Shown: positions 8,429-16,351, numbered from the stretch's first letter. The stretch: DNA of 50,444 nt from an uncultured Alphaproteobacteria bacterium (GCA_944391705.1 CALXUN010000012.1:1-50444); one strand, 5' to 3'. The notes: a model not told the origin generated them from the sequence alone. Program-made: numbers and translations.

Positions 8429-8573
8429 GGCATGACATCTTTATACTGTCACCCCTCCGACATGCACCCCTCTTATTGTCACCCCTCCGACGTGCACCTA
8501 CATTGTCACCGCTTAAGAGGGGCATGCCTGTCCTCCCCTGTCACCTCTATGAGCGGACTTTAGTCCGCGAATA
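8429..8573 (-). repeat. Dispersed intergenic repeat, long form with internal tandem units
   Basis: Read on the minus strand this element begins TATTCG, contains a GCGGACT/AGTCCGC hairpin (8553-8568), then CTCATAG-GGTGACA, and ends GTGACAG-ATGTCATGCC. The same ordered blocks occur on the plus strand at 45535-45586. The plus-strand block TGTCACCCCTCCGA occurs at 8447 and 8477 and as a partial copy at 8504 (periods 30 and 27 bp). A 10-bp inverted repeat CCCTCTTAAG/CTTAAGAGGG (8420-8429, 8512-8521) brackets the tandem part. It is not coding. Confidence 0.7.
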
Positions 8574-8654
8574 CCAGGGACTCACACAACTAAAAATTTA
8601 TTTTCAATACATGTTCTATTTTTATCTTTACTTTTTGCAAAAACCATTCTAATA

Positions 8655-8852
8655 TTTTTTTCGGAAAAGGACTAGCGCACCTTTTTCGGAGCTTCGAAAC
8701 TCATGCAGTGCGCTTATTTGTTATCATTTAACAAATAATCAGCGCTTCCAGCATTGGCTGGAAGGTGCGAGATAAAATCCTTCGGGTCATGAATAAGCAC
8801 GCTACTGCATTGCATAGTTTCGAACTTCCAGTCGCTTTGCGCGACTTTTTTT
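8655..8852 (+). ncRNA. Candidate structured small RNA ending in an intrinsic terminator
   Basis: The stretch folds into nested helices. Stem A is TTCGAAACT (8693-8701) with AGTTTCGAA (8816-8824). It is continued by TGCAGT (8704-8709) with ACTGCA (8804-8809) and GCTTA (8712-8716) with TAAGC (8794-8798). Inside are two perfect hairpins: TTATTTGTTA/TAACAAATAA (8714-8723, 8729-8738; it shares 8714-8716 with the outer helix) and CTTCCAGC/GCTGGAAG (8745-8752, 8757-8764). A wobble-containing 5' hairpin precedes it (TCGGAAAAGG/CCTTTTTCGG, from 8661). It ends at the terminator at 8830. It matches no family I recognise: no tmRNA, RNase P, SRP or 6S signatures are visible. Promoter evidence is weak (TTTACT/TAATAT, 17-bp spacing, near 8627-8655). 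Confidence 0.5.
8830..8852 (+). terminator. Intrinsic terminator of the candidate RNA
   Basis: AGTCGC (8830-8835) pairs with GCGACT (8841-8846) around loop TTTGC, followed by an uninterrupted run of seven T (8846-8852). No protein gene ends upstream, so it implies a non-coding transcript. Confidence 0.75.
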
Positions 8853-9019
8853 GTTGCCCAAGCGACTGAATTTGCGCAGGACAAAATTGCGGATTCTTGC
8901 TTTTTTCAGAGCAAAAACAAAATATCTTGCAACTTTCGTCCGGCTAAATTATTATGCGGCTTAATGATAAATTCCACCTCTCTACTGGGATTTATCAAGT
9001 GAACGTGGTATCACTTCAT

Positions 9020-9170
9020 ACAAACCAGCCAGGTTGACACCCTCTTAAATATGGGTGCTCTGGTATAAACCTGTTTATTTATGGACGGGTGTCAGCTGAA
9101 TAAGCGAATGCCAATAAGCTGAGCATTGCTGGTTTGTCAATGAGAGAGCCCCGTCCACTTGAATATCCTC
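9020..9170 (+). promoter_or_regulatory. Candidate structured leader with alternative helices upstream of the PraR-like gene
   Basis: A perfect 10-bp outer helix pairs ACAAACCAGC (9020-9029) with GCTGGTTTGT (9128-9137). Nested inside, GTTGACACCC (9033-9042) pairs with GGGTGTCAGC (9087-9096), one pair being G-T. A competing helix, TGGACGGG (9082-9089) with CCCGTCCA (9150-9157), shares bases 9087-9089, so the two cannot form together. A small hairpin ATAAA-CCTG-TTTAT lies at 9065-9078, and AATAAGC occurs twice between 9098 and 9120. Mutually exclusive helices upstream of a regulator suggest a leader switch. No known riboswitch consensus was recognised, and an operator region is the alternative. 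Confidence 0.45.
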
Positions 9171-9229
9171 ATCTAATCTTATCTTAAGCCAAAATATGAC
9201 AACCTTTTTTTAAGAAAGGATAAAATGTT

Positions 9230-9916
9230 ATGGCAGAAGCAAAAATATCTAAAAAAAACAAAACCACCCAAACGGCAGCCTCCGGTTTTCAAAAGAACAT
9301 CCGCGGCCGCACGCTTGAAGGGGCACCCAACCCGGTCGACAAGCACGTCGGCAACCGTATCCGTCTGCGCCGCACTATCTTGGGTTATTCCCAGCAATTT
9401 ATGGCCCGTAAACTCGGCCTGACCTTCCAGCAAGTTCAAAAATATGAAAAAGGCTGCAACCGCGTCGGTGCCAGCCGCCTGTGGGATATTTCCAAAGTTC
9501 TGGAAGTGCCGATGGAATATTTCTTTGAAGATATGGATGCCGGTATCGCCGGATCAAGCCCGATGATGTCAACCATGCCTGATGACGTTAAAGACCTGAT
9601 GCTTCAAAAACTAAGCAAAGAAAAGGAAGTTAACGAAGATGACCCGATGTGCCGGCAGGAAACCCTGGAACTGGTGCGGGCTTATTATAAAATCCGCAAC
9701 CGGCAGCTGGCGCAGACCATATCCGAAATGCTCAAAATCATGTCGCGCTCCAATTCCCTGTTCCCGGACGAAGCCCCGGACGCGGCAGACAACCCTTGTT
9801 CAAAACAAGTCCCGGAAGAATTATACCGCCGGATAAACGATATCTTAAACCACGCCTCTTCTCTTAATGATATACGAAATGAAATCCGGCGCCTTTTAAG
9901 CGGAGAAAATTCCTAA
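9230..9916 (+). CDS. XRE-family HTH regulator, PraR-like
   Basis: This 228-aa cytoplasmic regulator has a basic N-terminal extension (1-35), one HTH_3 domain (about 38-95: GNRIRLRRTILGYSQQFMAR, then QQVQKYEKGCNRVG), the VPMEYFFED transition, and a long C-terminal helical tail. The domain pattern is that of the alphaproteobacterial PraR/SinR-like regulators, which act as dimeric repressors. AAGAAAGGATAAA directly before the ATG gives a strong Shine-Dalgarno. It sits alone after 1.2 kb of non-coding DNA with predicted structure and is followed by an intrinsic terminator. Its targets cannot be read from the sequence. Confidence 0.85.
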   Translation: MAEAKISKKNKTTQTAASGFQKNIRGRTLEGAPNPVDKHVGNRIRLRRTILGYSQQFMARKLGLTFQQVQKYEKGCNRVGASRLWDISKVLEVPMEYFFEDMDAGIAGSSPMMSTMPDDVKDLMLQKLSKEKEVNEDDPMCRQETLELVRAYYKIRNRQLAQTISEMLKIMSRSNSLFPDEAPDAADNPCSKQVPEELYRRINDILNHASSLNDIRNEIRRLLSGENS

Positions 9917-9928
9917 ATTTTAGAATCA

Positions 9929-9963
9929 AGCCCGACACACAGCGGGATTTATGTCGGGCTTTC
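9929..9963. terminator. Terminator between convergent HTH genes
   Basis: A perfect 9-bp stem AGCCCGACA (9929-9937)/TGTCGGGCT (9952-9960) lies between the convergent regulator genes and can serve either strand; the flanking T-tracts are short. Confidence 0.7.
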
Positions 9964-9971
9964 TGCCATTT

Positions 9972-10193
9972 TTATTCCGAATCTTTGAAATAATTTTCAA
10001 TATCAATACCGAAAACCCGTTTCAGTTTTAATAAGACATCATTAAATATTTCTTTTTCACCGGCTTCATATTCCTCTAAATCTTCCGTTTTTATATCCAA
10101 GGCAGATGCGGCATCAGAAAGTGACAAACCCAGCTCTTCCCGGCGTTTTTGAAGCGACATCCCGACATGGCGGCACAATTTTAAATTATACAT
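9972..10193 (-). CDS. Small XRE-type HTH protein
   Basis: A 73-aa protein consisting of one HTH_3 domain: QKRREELGLSLSDAASALDI, recognition helix region KTEDLEEYEAGEK, then a hydrophobic tail ending in IENYFKDSE. It has no partner domain, so it is probably a small DNA-binding regulator, possibly dimeric. It converges on the PraR-like gene and its own start is preceded by AT-rich DNA. It could be an antitoxin, but no toxin gene is adjacent. Confidence 0.75.
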   Translation of the reverse strand: MYNLKLCRHVGMSLQKRREELGLSLSDAASALDIKTEDLEEYEAGEKEIFNDVLLKLKRVFGIDIENYFKDSE

Positions 10194-10296
10194 TTTTTAT
10201 TCCTGATTAAAAAGTTAAAACGTTTTTACAACTTTAGTTGTATAACAATTTTATTATATAATCAAGATATTTTTAAACCCTAGGTTGTTGTTTTTT

Positions 10297-10794
10297 TTAA
10301 TATCTATTTATATTATTTACTATTCTGGATTTTTCCCGCTTCCAGTCACGCTCTTTGACGGCCTCGCGCTTATCATAAACCTTTTTGCCCCGGCCAAGGC
10401 CGATTTCCAGTTTGGCGCGGCCGCGGTCGTTAAAAAACAGCTTCATGGCAATGAGGGTATAACCTTTGCGGGAAAGTGCATTGATGATTTTGATAATTTC
10501 CTTCTTTTTTAACAGCAACTTCCGGTTGCGTTTCTCGGCATGGCTTTCATAGCCTTTGTTGGCATATTCGGCAATAAACATATTAGACATATATATTTCG
10601 CCGTCTTTTTCAATGCCGTATGCGTCATTGATGTTGGCATGTCCAAGCCGTAAGGATTTGACCTCCGTTCCGGTCAGTTCCAGACCGGCAATGAAAACAT
10701 CTTCAATCAAGTAATCAAAATGTGCGCGCCGGTTCTGCGCAACCAGACCGGTGCCGATAAAATCGGATTTTTTGATTTTTTTTGCCGCCGCCAT
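10297..10794 (-). CDS. smpB: SsrA-binding protein SmpB
   Basis: A 165-aa RNA-binding protein that delivers tmRNA to stalled ribosomes in trans-translation. Recognisable features are QNRRAHFDYLIEDVFIAG, the tmRNA-binding core (LTGTEVKSLRLGHANINDAY), YTLIAMKLFFNDRGRAKLEI and the basic C-terminal tail (GKKVYDKREAVKERDWKRE). A longer reading frame extends upstream to 10971, but those residues overlap the bactofilin gene and are not SmpB-like. The ATG at 10794 is right for the family length and lies 1 base after the bactofilin stop codon. It is the last gene of the bactofilin/M23 group. Confidence 0.93.
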   Translation of the reverse strand: MAAAKKIKKSDFIGTGLVAQNRRAHFDYLIEDVFIAGLELTGTEVKSLRLGHANINDAYGIEKDGEIYMSNMFIAEYANKGYESHAEKRNRKLLLKKKEIIKIINALSRKGYTLIAMKLFFNDRGRAKLEIGLGRGKKVYDKREAVKERDWKREKSRIVNNINRY

Positions 10795-10795
10795 T

Positions 10796-11317
10796 TTATT
10801 TGTTGCTGCCGGTTGCTGCTTTAAATAATGCGGAAGAAGTACCGGAGGTCGCAGAAACTTTTCCGGCAGCCGCCGGCTTTTCAACGGCCGGAGCTTTTTT
10901 AACCGGAGTTTCCTTTTCCGTGCTTTGTGCCACCGGAGGCCGTTTGGGCATCCGGACACAGCGTCCTTCAATGTAAGCGCCCGGTTCTATGGCAATCGAA
11001 TTATGCAGCGCATCTCCGGTTAAGCGTGCCGTGCCGGCAATAAACAAATTATCGGCTTCGGCTGTTCCCTGTAAGGTGCCGTACAGGCTTAAGGTTTTGG
11101 CCTTTACCTGCCCGATAACCTGCCCCTTGATGCCGATAATCAGCTCTTCGCAGCATATATTTCCTTCCAGGCGGCCGTCAATGTGAATAACATCGCCGCC
11201 CAAAATATCGCCTTTGATTTTGGTGCCGAAGCCGATAATGCTCGGAACCGGCGCATTGTTGTTCCCTTTGCTGATTTTGGCAATTTTAAGATACAACATT
11301 TTACGAAAATTTTTCAT
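10796..11317 (-). CDS. Bactofilin (polymer-forming cytoskeletal protein)
   Basis: A 173-aa member of the bactofilin family (DUF583). A core of about 100 residues with repeated beta-helix turns (GDILGGDVIHIDGRLEGNI, QVIGQVKAKTLSLYGTLQG, EPGAYIEGRCV) is flanked by short unstructured ends; the C-terminal tail is rich in Pro, Ala and Lys. Bactofilins form nucleotide-independent filaments that localise cell-wall enzymes. It lies 10 bp downstream of an M23 peptidase gene, a recurrent pairing in which bactofilin scaffolds the endopeptidase that shapes the cell. Confidence 0.92.
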   Translation of the reverse strand: MKNFRKMLYLKIAKISKGNNNAPVPSIIGFGTKIKGDILGGDVIHIDGRLEGNICCEELIIGIKGQVIGQVKAKTLSLYGTLQGTAEADNLFIAGTARLTGDALHNSIAIEPGAYIEGRCVRMPKRPPVAQSTEKETPVKKAPAVEKPAAAGKVSATSGTSSALFKAATGSNK

Positions 11318-11327
11318 AACTTTTTCC

Positions 11328-12557
11328 TTACATTTGTGCTTTGATAAATGTCATCGGGTCAACCGGCGTCCCGTTATAAAGTACTTCATAATGGAGATGC
11401 GGCCCCGTTGAACGCCCGGTCGAACCAACTTCGGCAATTGTATCGCCCTGTTCGACATAGTCGCCTTTTTTAACATAAGATTTATTTAAATGTGCATATT
11501 TGGTTTTAAACCCGTTGCCGTGGTCAATTTCAACCATAAGGCCGTATCCGCCGTTCCAGCTTGAACGCGTTACTTTGCCTTTGGCCATGGTGCGGATTTT
11601 GTTGCCTTTGTTGCTGGCCAAATCAACCCCTTTATGTGTTGCCGATTTCTTATTAAACGGATCGGACCGGTGGCCGAAAGCCGAACTCAACCAATAACTC
11701 CAGACAGGCTTTCCGATTGGTACGGATTTCATAACCTCGCGATAATAACTGACATCGTCAATCTGGGTAAAAACTTCCTGCATTTTTTTGCTTAATTCTT
11801 CATTGGCAACAACCGTCATATCCGGTTCATAAGCACCGCCGGTGCTGTCTTTTTTGCTGTTGGCCAGCGGGTTGAAATATTTGTTTTGTTTTTTAATTGA
11901 TTTGTTGATTGCTGATATCACCTCTTTAATTTTACTCATTTCCTTATCGGAAAGCTGGCCGACCCGGTTTAAAATTTCCATTTCCGCGGTTTCAAGTTTT
12001 TGAATATTTTCTTCCAACAGTTCAATTTTAGCCAGAAGTTCATCACGCTCGGAAACAGCCAAATCCCTTTGCAGCAAAGCATCGCGCAGGGTTGTCTTTT
12101 CTTCCAGCTCATCAGTTTTAACCCAGTCGGAAGCATCCGTAATCTGGCGGATTTTTTCTTCTACCACCTGTGCCTGCTGTTTATAGCGGTTGATGTTTAA
12201 TTCATCTTTGAGCTGTTCCTCATCAATAAGCTTAAACATAGAACTTATGTTGCGGTGTATGGCCACAAAATCAGTCATCAAGTTAACATAAGCATCGCGG
12301 GTTTCATCAAGCTCCCGATCCTTAAAGGATATTATCTGATCGGACTTGTTATACATATAATACGAATACGCACTCCAGCTGCCGATAACCATTAACAGCA
12401 CAACCAAAAACATCTGCAGTCTGGAAGAAATGTTAAAAACCTTTGCCCGGCCGCCGCTGCGAAAAATAATCTCTTTGTTGGAAAAAAGAGGTTTCCTCCC
12501 GCCGTAATGCACCATCGAAGGTTTTTTTATCTTAATTTTACGTATGTTTTTCTTCAT
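11328..12557 (-). CDS. M23-family (LytM) peptidoglycan endopeptidase, membrane anchored
   Basis: A bitopic protein of 409 aa: basic cytoplasmic N-terminus, one membrane helix (about 49-68), a long periplasmic coiled coil (about 80-230) and a C-terminal LytM domain. Zinc ligands are visible: GHRSDPF, HKGVD (His308, Asp312) and HLHYEV. It should therefore be catalytically active, unlike EnvC/NlpD-type activators. A reading frame extends to 12611, but the ATG at 12557 has a GTGGA seven bases upstream and begins a typical basic leader (MKKNIRKIK). It is followed 10 bp later by bactofilin, its likely scaffold. Confidence 0.88.
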   Translation of the reverse strand: MKKNIRKIKIKKPSMVHYGGRKPLFSNKEIIFRSGGRAKVFNISSRLQMFLVVLLMVIGSWSAYSYYMYNKSDQIISFKDRELDETRDAYVNLMTDFVAIHRNISSMFKLIDEEQLKDELNINRYKQQAQVVEEKIRQITDASDWVKTDELEEKTTLRDALLQRDLAVSERDELLAKIELLEENIQKLETAEMEILNRVGQLSDKEMSKIKEVISAINKSIKKQNKYFNPLANSKKDSTGGAYEPDMTVVANEELSKKMQEVFTQIDDVSYYREVMKSVPIGKPVWSYWLSSAFGHRSDPFNKKSATHKGVDLASNKGNKIRTMAKGKVTRSSWNGGYGLMVEIDHGNGFKTKYAHLNKSYVKKGDYVEQGDTIAEVGSTGRSTGPHLHYEVLYNGTPVDPMTFIKAQM

Positions 12558-12643
12558 AAAATCCACATATTTCAATACTTTGCCCGATATACAAGCAAAA
12601 ATCTGCATCAATATAGCAGATAATTTATTAAAAATAAAGCCTT

Positions 12644-12973
12644 TTATTGTCCGGCATCTGTTTCATCCAAAATAACAAACTCATCGATGCCAACCATATT
12701 CAAGACAATCCGCGCCCGTTCTTCCAACATGTCCAGATCCAGACTGTCTGAGGATAACAGACGGACTTTTTCTTCCCAGTCTTTTCTTTCGGCAGCATAT
12801 TTTTGTTCTATTTCCCTTGCTTTTTGCACCTCATCGGTTAAATAAACATAACGCATAAAGCCCCGTTCGCCTTTGACGGCATAAAAGCTGAAATAAATAA
12901 AAGTCAGGATAATGATAAACAAAAAACCCGACGAACTTTTTATTTTTGACCATAAATCAGACAACCAGCTCAT
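12644..12973 (-). CDS. ftsB: FtsB/DivIC-family septum formation initiator
   Basis: A 109-aa bitopic protein. A short cytoplasmic N-terminus is followed by one membrane helix (FLFIIILTFIYFSFYAVKG), a periplasmic coiled coil (about 45-75) and the conserved LDLDMLEERARIVLNMV segment typical of FtsB/DivIC, ending in DEFVILDE. FtsB bridges FtsL and FtsQ in the divisome. Its neighbours are an M23 peptidase and bactofilin, so the cluster is devoted to wall remodelling. In many alphaproteobacteria ftsB lies near eno or pdhA; that context is absent here. Confidence 0.85.
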   Translation of the reverse strand: MSWLSDLWSKIKSSSGFLFIIILTFIYFSFYAVKGERGFMRYVYLTDEVQKAREIEQKYAAERKDWEEKVRLLSSDSLDLDMLEERARIVLNMVGIDEFVILDETDAGQ

Positions 12974-13056
12974 TTTTTGTCTTTCGTTTTTTAGAATCGT
13001 TTTTACTAAAACGTATTTAAAAACATTATGGTTAACATTTGGTTTAGGACACGGAT

Positions 13057-14820
13057 TTATTTAAGCTGCGCATGATAAAGCGATGCGTAGACGCCGTTTT
13101 CATGCGCCAAAAGCTCTTCATGCGTTCCGGTTTCAACGATTTTGCCGTAATTGACCACCACAATTTTATCGGCATGGCGGACGGTTGAAAGCCGGTGCGC
13201 AATCACAAAAACGGTGCGGTCGGTCATTAAATTGTCTATCGCCTGCTGCACAATTGCTTCCGATTTATTGTCCAAAGCCGAGGTCGCTTCATCCAAAATA
13301 ACAATCGGCGCATTTTTGACAAAGGCGCGGGCAATGGCAATCCGCTGCTTCTGACCGCCGGAAAGCAAAACACCCCGTTCGCCGATTTCGGTTTCAAGCC
13401 CTTTGTCCAGAGTGGCTACAAATTCATCCAGGCAGGCGCATTTCACGGCATTGTCCACTTCTTCTGCCGTGGCATTTTCATTGCCCAAGAGAATATTCTC
13501 CCTGATTGTGCCGGCAAACAGAAAATTATCCTGAAACACAACCGATATTTTATCGCGCAGCGACTGAATGGTAAAATCCCTGATATCCGTGCCGTCAATG
13601 CATATCTGCCCGGACGTGACATCATAAAAACGCGGCAGCAGGTTGACAAGCGTGGTTTTTCCGCCGCCCGAATTTCCCACCAAAGCAATGGTCTGTCCGG
13701 TCTCAACCAGCAAATTAATGTTTTTTAACACCGGTTTACCTTTAATATATTCAAAGCAGACATTTTTATATTCTATGCTTTTGCGGATTTCTTTTAATTC
13801 CTGCGCATTTTCACGATCCTGCACCGCAGGGTGCCCGCCCATTAACGAAAAAACCCGCTCCATGGCCATTAAAGACATCTGGACGTTGTTAAAATTGTTG
13901 CCGATGCTTTTAATCGGGTTATAAAGCATAATCAGCGCGGCAATAAATGAAACAAAATTGCCCGAAGTTATCTGCTGGGTTACAATCAGATGGCTTCCCG
14001 TCCAGATTACGGCGGCAATACCCAGCGATACGATAAAATGCATTAACGGCGACATCATGCCTGTACGCTGTATCATTTTCATTCCCAGCTTAAAAACCGA
14101 ATTCAGCGTATCCTTAAACCGGGCATTCTGATGGTCATAAAGGTTGTATGAAGAAATAATCCGGTTGCCGTTAAAGGTTTCGTTATAATGCGTCACGACC
14201 GCCGCACCTGAAAAAACACTCTTATCCATTATCGATTTGATACGGCGGCGGACGGTGGTTAGCGGATATAAGGCGCCTAAAAGGATAACCACCGCAATAA
14301 TGGCCAACTGCCAGGAATTGTAAAACAAAACGCCAATCAGGGACAGCGATGAAAACAAGCGGGTGGTAAAAAGCTTCATATTGGACAGCAGACCGTTGCA
14401 GGCGGCGTCAACATCATTATTAAACCGGAGAACAATATTGCCCGAAGTGTTCTTATCAAAAAATGCCGCATCGTAATGCATGAGCTTATCAAACAAATCC
14501 ACTTTGACATCATTGGCAATTTTGCGACCTACCCAGGTATTTAAATAAGTTGCCGTGTAGCTTAAAGTGCTTTGCAGGCAGCTGAATAAAATAATAACCA
14601 GCGGAATATACCAGGTTGATGAGGCGCTTTTTTCAACCATAACCACGTCCATGTACGGTTTTAATGACCAGGCAATCACCGCATCCATGCCGCCGATGGG
14701 AATTGTTATCAGGACGGCTAACAGACCCCGTATCCAGTACGGACGGATATACGGCAGCATTTTACCGTAGTTCTCAACAAACGAGGTTGATCTTACCCGC
14801 GCCTTTATTTTTTCAAACAT
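13057..14820 (-). CDS. msbA: MsbA-type lipid A/lipid ABC exporter
   Basis: A 587-aa fused ABC half-transporter that works as a homodimer. Six membrane helices (about 25-320) are followed by the nucleotide-binding domain: Walker A VGNSGGGKTT, Q-loop VFQDN, signature LLSGGQKQRIAIARA, Walker B PIVILDEATSALD and switch His AHRLST. The sequence best fits MsbA, which flips core-lipid A across the inner membrane; other lipid or multidrug half-exporters cannot be excluded. A GAGG precedes the ATG. It lies on the same strand as ftsB with an 83-bp gap and may have its own promoter. Confidence 0.85.
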   Translation of the reverse strand: MFEKIKARVRSTSFVENYGKMLPYIRPYWIRGLLAVLITIPIGGMDAVIAWSLKPYMDVVMVEKSASSTWYIPLVIILFSCLQSTLSYTATYLNTWVGRKIANDVKVDLFDKLMHYDAAFFDKNTSGNIVLRFNNDVDAACNGLLSNMKLFTTRLFSSLSLIGVLFYNSWQLAIIAVVILLGALYPLTTVRRRIKSIMDKSVFSGAAVVTHYNETFNGNRIISSYNLYDHQNARFKDTLNSVFKLGMKMIQRTGMMSPLMHFIVSLGIAAVIWTGSHLIVTQQITSGNFVSFIAALIMLYNPIKSIGNNFNNVQMSLMAMERVFSLMGGHPAVQDRENAQELKEIRKSIEYKNVCFEYIKGKPVLKNINLLVETGQTIALVGNSGGGKTTLVNLLPRFYDVTSGQICIDGTDIRDFTIQSLRDKISVVFQDNFLFAGTIRENILLGNENATAEEVDNAVKCACLDEFVATLDKGLETEIGERGVLLSGGQKQRIAIARAFVKNAPIVILDEATSALDNKSEAIVQQAIDNLMTDRTVFVIAHRLSTVRHADKIVVVNYGKIVETGTHEELLAHENGVYASLYHAQLK

Positions 14821-14893
14821 TATGCCTCATAACATATTTTGTTGCAACATTTGCTCTTTAACAGAAAATATCGCCATTGTAAACAAAAACTAA

Positions 14894-14930
14894 AAAACAA
14901 TGCCCTGATTTAACGTCAGGACATTGTTTT
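14894..14930 (-). terminator. Terminator of the outer-membrane barrel gene
   Basis: An inverted repeat AAAACAATG-CCTGA / TCAGG-CATTGTTTT with one offset, followed on the minus strand by a T-rich run, directly downstream of the barrel protein stop. Confidence 0.75.
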
Positions 14931-14949
14931 ACCTAAACGAAAACGTTTT

Positions 14950-15513
14950 TTAAAACGTATATCTCAAACCGGCGGTAACCTCTTTTAAGTTATCAAGACG
15001 CGCCATGCCGAGGTAGGTATAACGCCCCATGACACGAGCGGCCAGGTGTTCGGTGAAGTCCCACTGAATACCGACGCCGGCTCGATAACCGATACGGTTT
15101 TGATGTTTGGAAGCCACATCCGGGTAAGTAAACTTAACACGGTAATTGGCAAGACCCAAAGAGCCCAGCAGATTAAAATTACTGCACATAATCGGCATAT
15201 AACCATAAAGATCAAGACCGTATGCTAAAAATTCAGACTTGTATTTTCCGTTGTCTTTACGGGCAGTACGTTCGCCAGACTGTTGGTAAAAAGCTTCCAA
15301 ACCCAGGTAATCATACATTCTGACACCAAGGTTTACGGCACCGGAATTATAGCTGTCTTTCATATGACGTGCCGGACCGCCGAATTTGGCATTGGAATAA
15401 ACATAATCCGCACCGATGTACGGTTCATATTCATCCATCCAGTTATAGTTCGCGGCATTTGCGTTAAAAGCGAAAACGCTGGCAACTCCTGCCAACAATA
15501 ATGTTTTTTTCAT
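14950..15513 (-). CDS. Outer-membrane beta-barrel protein
   Basis: A 187-aa protein with a cleavable signal peptide (MKKTLLLAGVASVFAFNANA) and then alternating amphipathic strands (YIGADYVYSNAKF, AVNLGVRMYDYLGLEAFY, EFLAYGLDLYGYMPI, NRIGYRAGVGIQWDF). It ends in an aromatic residue preceded by alternating hydrophobics (EVTAGLRYTF), the BAM recognition signature. This suits an OmpA/OmpX/Omp25-like 8-stranded barrel of the outer-membrane protein beta-barrel family. A perfect minus-strand -10 TATAAT lies about 60 bp upstream (15576-15581). Its specific role is unknown. Confidence 0.85.
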   Translation of the reverse strand: MKKTLLLAGVASVFAFNANAANYNWMDEYEPYIGADYVYSNAKFGGPARHMKDSYNSGAVNLGVRMYDYLGLEAFYQQSGERTARKDNGKYKSEFLAYGLDLYGYMPIMCSNFNLLGSLGLANYRVKFTYPDVASKHQNRIGYRAGVGIQWDFTEHLAARVMGRYTYLGMARLDNLKEVTAGLRYTF

Positions 15514-15697
15514 TTCTTAACTCCTATTTATAAATAGTTTTTCTCTTGATAATTAATTAACCATAGTCCAAAAGCATTATATAACTTTGGTATAACACTT
15601 CTTGAGTGTATATATTCTGCAAAAAAATATTTTAAATGGTGCATGAATATTTTTTTTATGCTAAAGATGTAAAAGTTTGTAAAAAAAGAGGTTTGAT

Positions 15698-16351
15698 ATG
15701 TCGTTTCAACTGCCAAAAAAAGATTGTTCCCTCTGCCCGCGTCTGTTGCGGTTCAGAGAAGAAAACCGGCAAAAATATCCGCATTATCACAACGGACCGG
15801 TTGAGCCGTTTGGAAGTTTGAGTGCCGAAATTCTGGTTGTCGGCATGGCTCCCGGCTTAAACGGCGCAAACCAGACCAACCGGCCTTTTACCAATGATTA
15901 TGCCGGCGATGTCTTATATCCGGCTTTGAAAAAAGCCGGTTTTGCCCGGGGCAATTACGGCCGGAAAAAAGACGACGGCTTTGAGCTTATCAATGTCCGG
16001 GTAACCAATGCCGTACGCTGTGTGCCGCCGCAAAACAAAGTAACCGGCGATGAAACAAAAGCCTGCGCGCCGTTTTTGAGCGGAGAAATCGCGGCAATGC
16101 CAAACTTAAAAATCATTTTGTCTTTAGGCACGGTTTCGCATAACGCCGTTTTGCGGGTTCTGGGGTATCGGCAGGCTGATTACAAATTTGCCCACGGCGC
16201 CGTCCACCGGCTGGCAAAACATAATCTGTTGCTTGTTGATTCATACCATACCTCGCGGTATAACATTAATACCGGTGTTCTGACTTATGAAATGTTTGAT
16301 ACTGTTGTTTTGAAACTTCGTTATTTGTTGGAAAGTTCATGTCAAAAATAA
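15698..16351 (+). CDS. Uracil-DNA glycosylase, family 5 (UDGb-like)
   Basis: A 217-aa base-excision repair enzyme. Motif 1 reads GMAPGLNGANQTNRPF and motif 2 SYHTSRYNINTG, both close to family 5 UDGb, in which the usual water-activating Asp/Asn of motif 1 is replaced. Four cysteines of a likely [4Fe-4S] cluster are available (CSLCPR near residues 10-14, AVRCVPP in the middle, KACAPF after it). It removes uracil and related deaminated bases. Family 4 UDG is the main alternative, but the GANxTxRxF pattern argues for family 5. The last 13 bp overlap the next gene. Confidence 0.85.
   Translation: MSFQLPKKDCSLCPRLLRFREENRQKYPHYHNGPVEPFGSLSAEILVVGMAPGLNGANQTNRPFTNDYAGDVLYPALKKAGFARGNYGRKKDDGFELINVRVTNAVRCVPPQNKVTGDETKACAPFLSGEIAAMPNLKIILSLGTVSHNAVLRVLGYRQADYKFAHGAVHRLAKHNLLLVDSYHTSRYNINTGVLTYEMFDTVVLKLRYLLESSCQK

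Noticed and set aside
8447..8510. A CRISPR array
   Set aside because: Only two full and one partial unit with no unique spacers of constant length, and no cas genes in the window.
8304..8525. A 73-codon open frame on the minus strand with RRGD-type repeats
   Set aside because: It lies entirely in the duplicated and tandem-repeat non-coding DNA; the apparent peptide repeats are the DNA repeats translated.
9972..10193. Toxin-antitoxin antitoxin
   Set aside because: No toxin-like gene is adjacent; the neighbouring genes are smpB and a regulator.
10795..10971. An N-terminal extension of SmpB by 59 residues
   Set aside because: It overlaps bactofilin in another frame and adds a basic, non-homologous stretch; ATG 10794 gives the family length.
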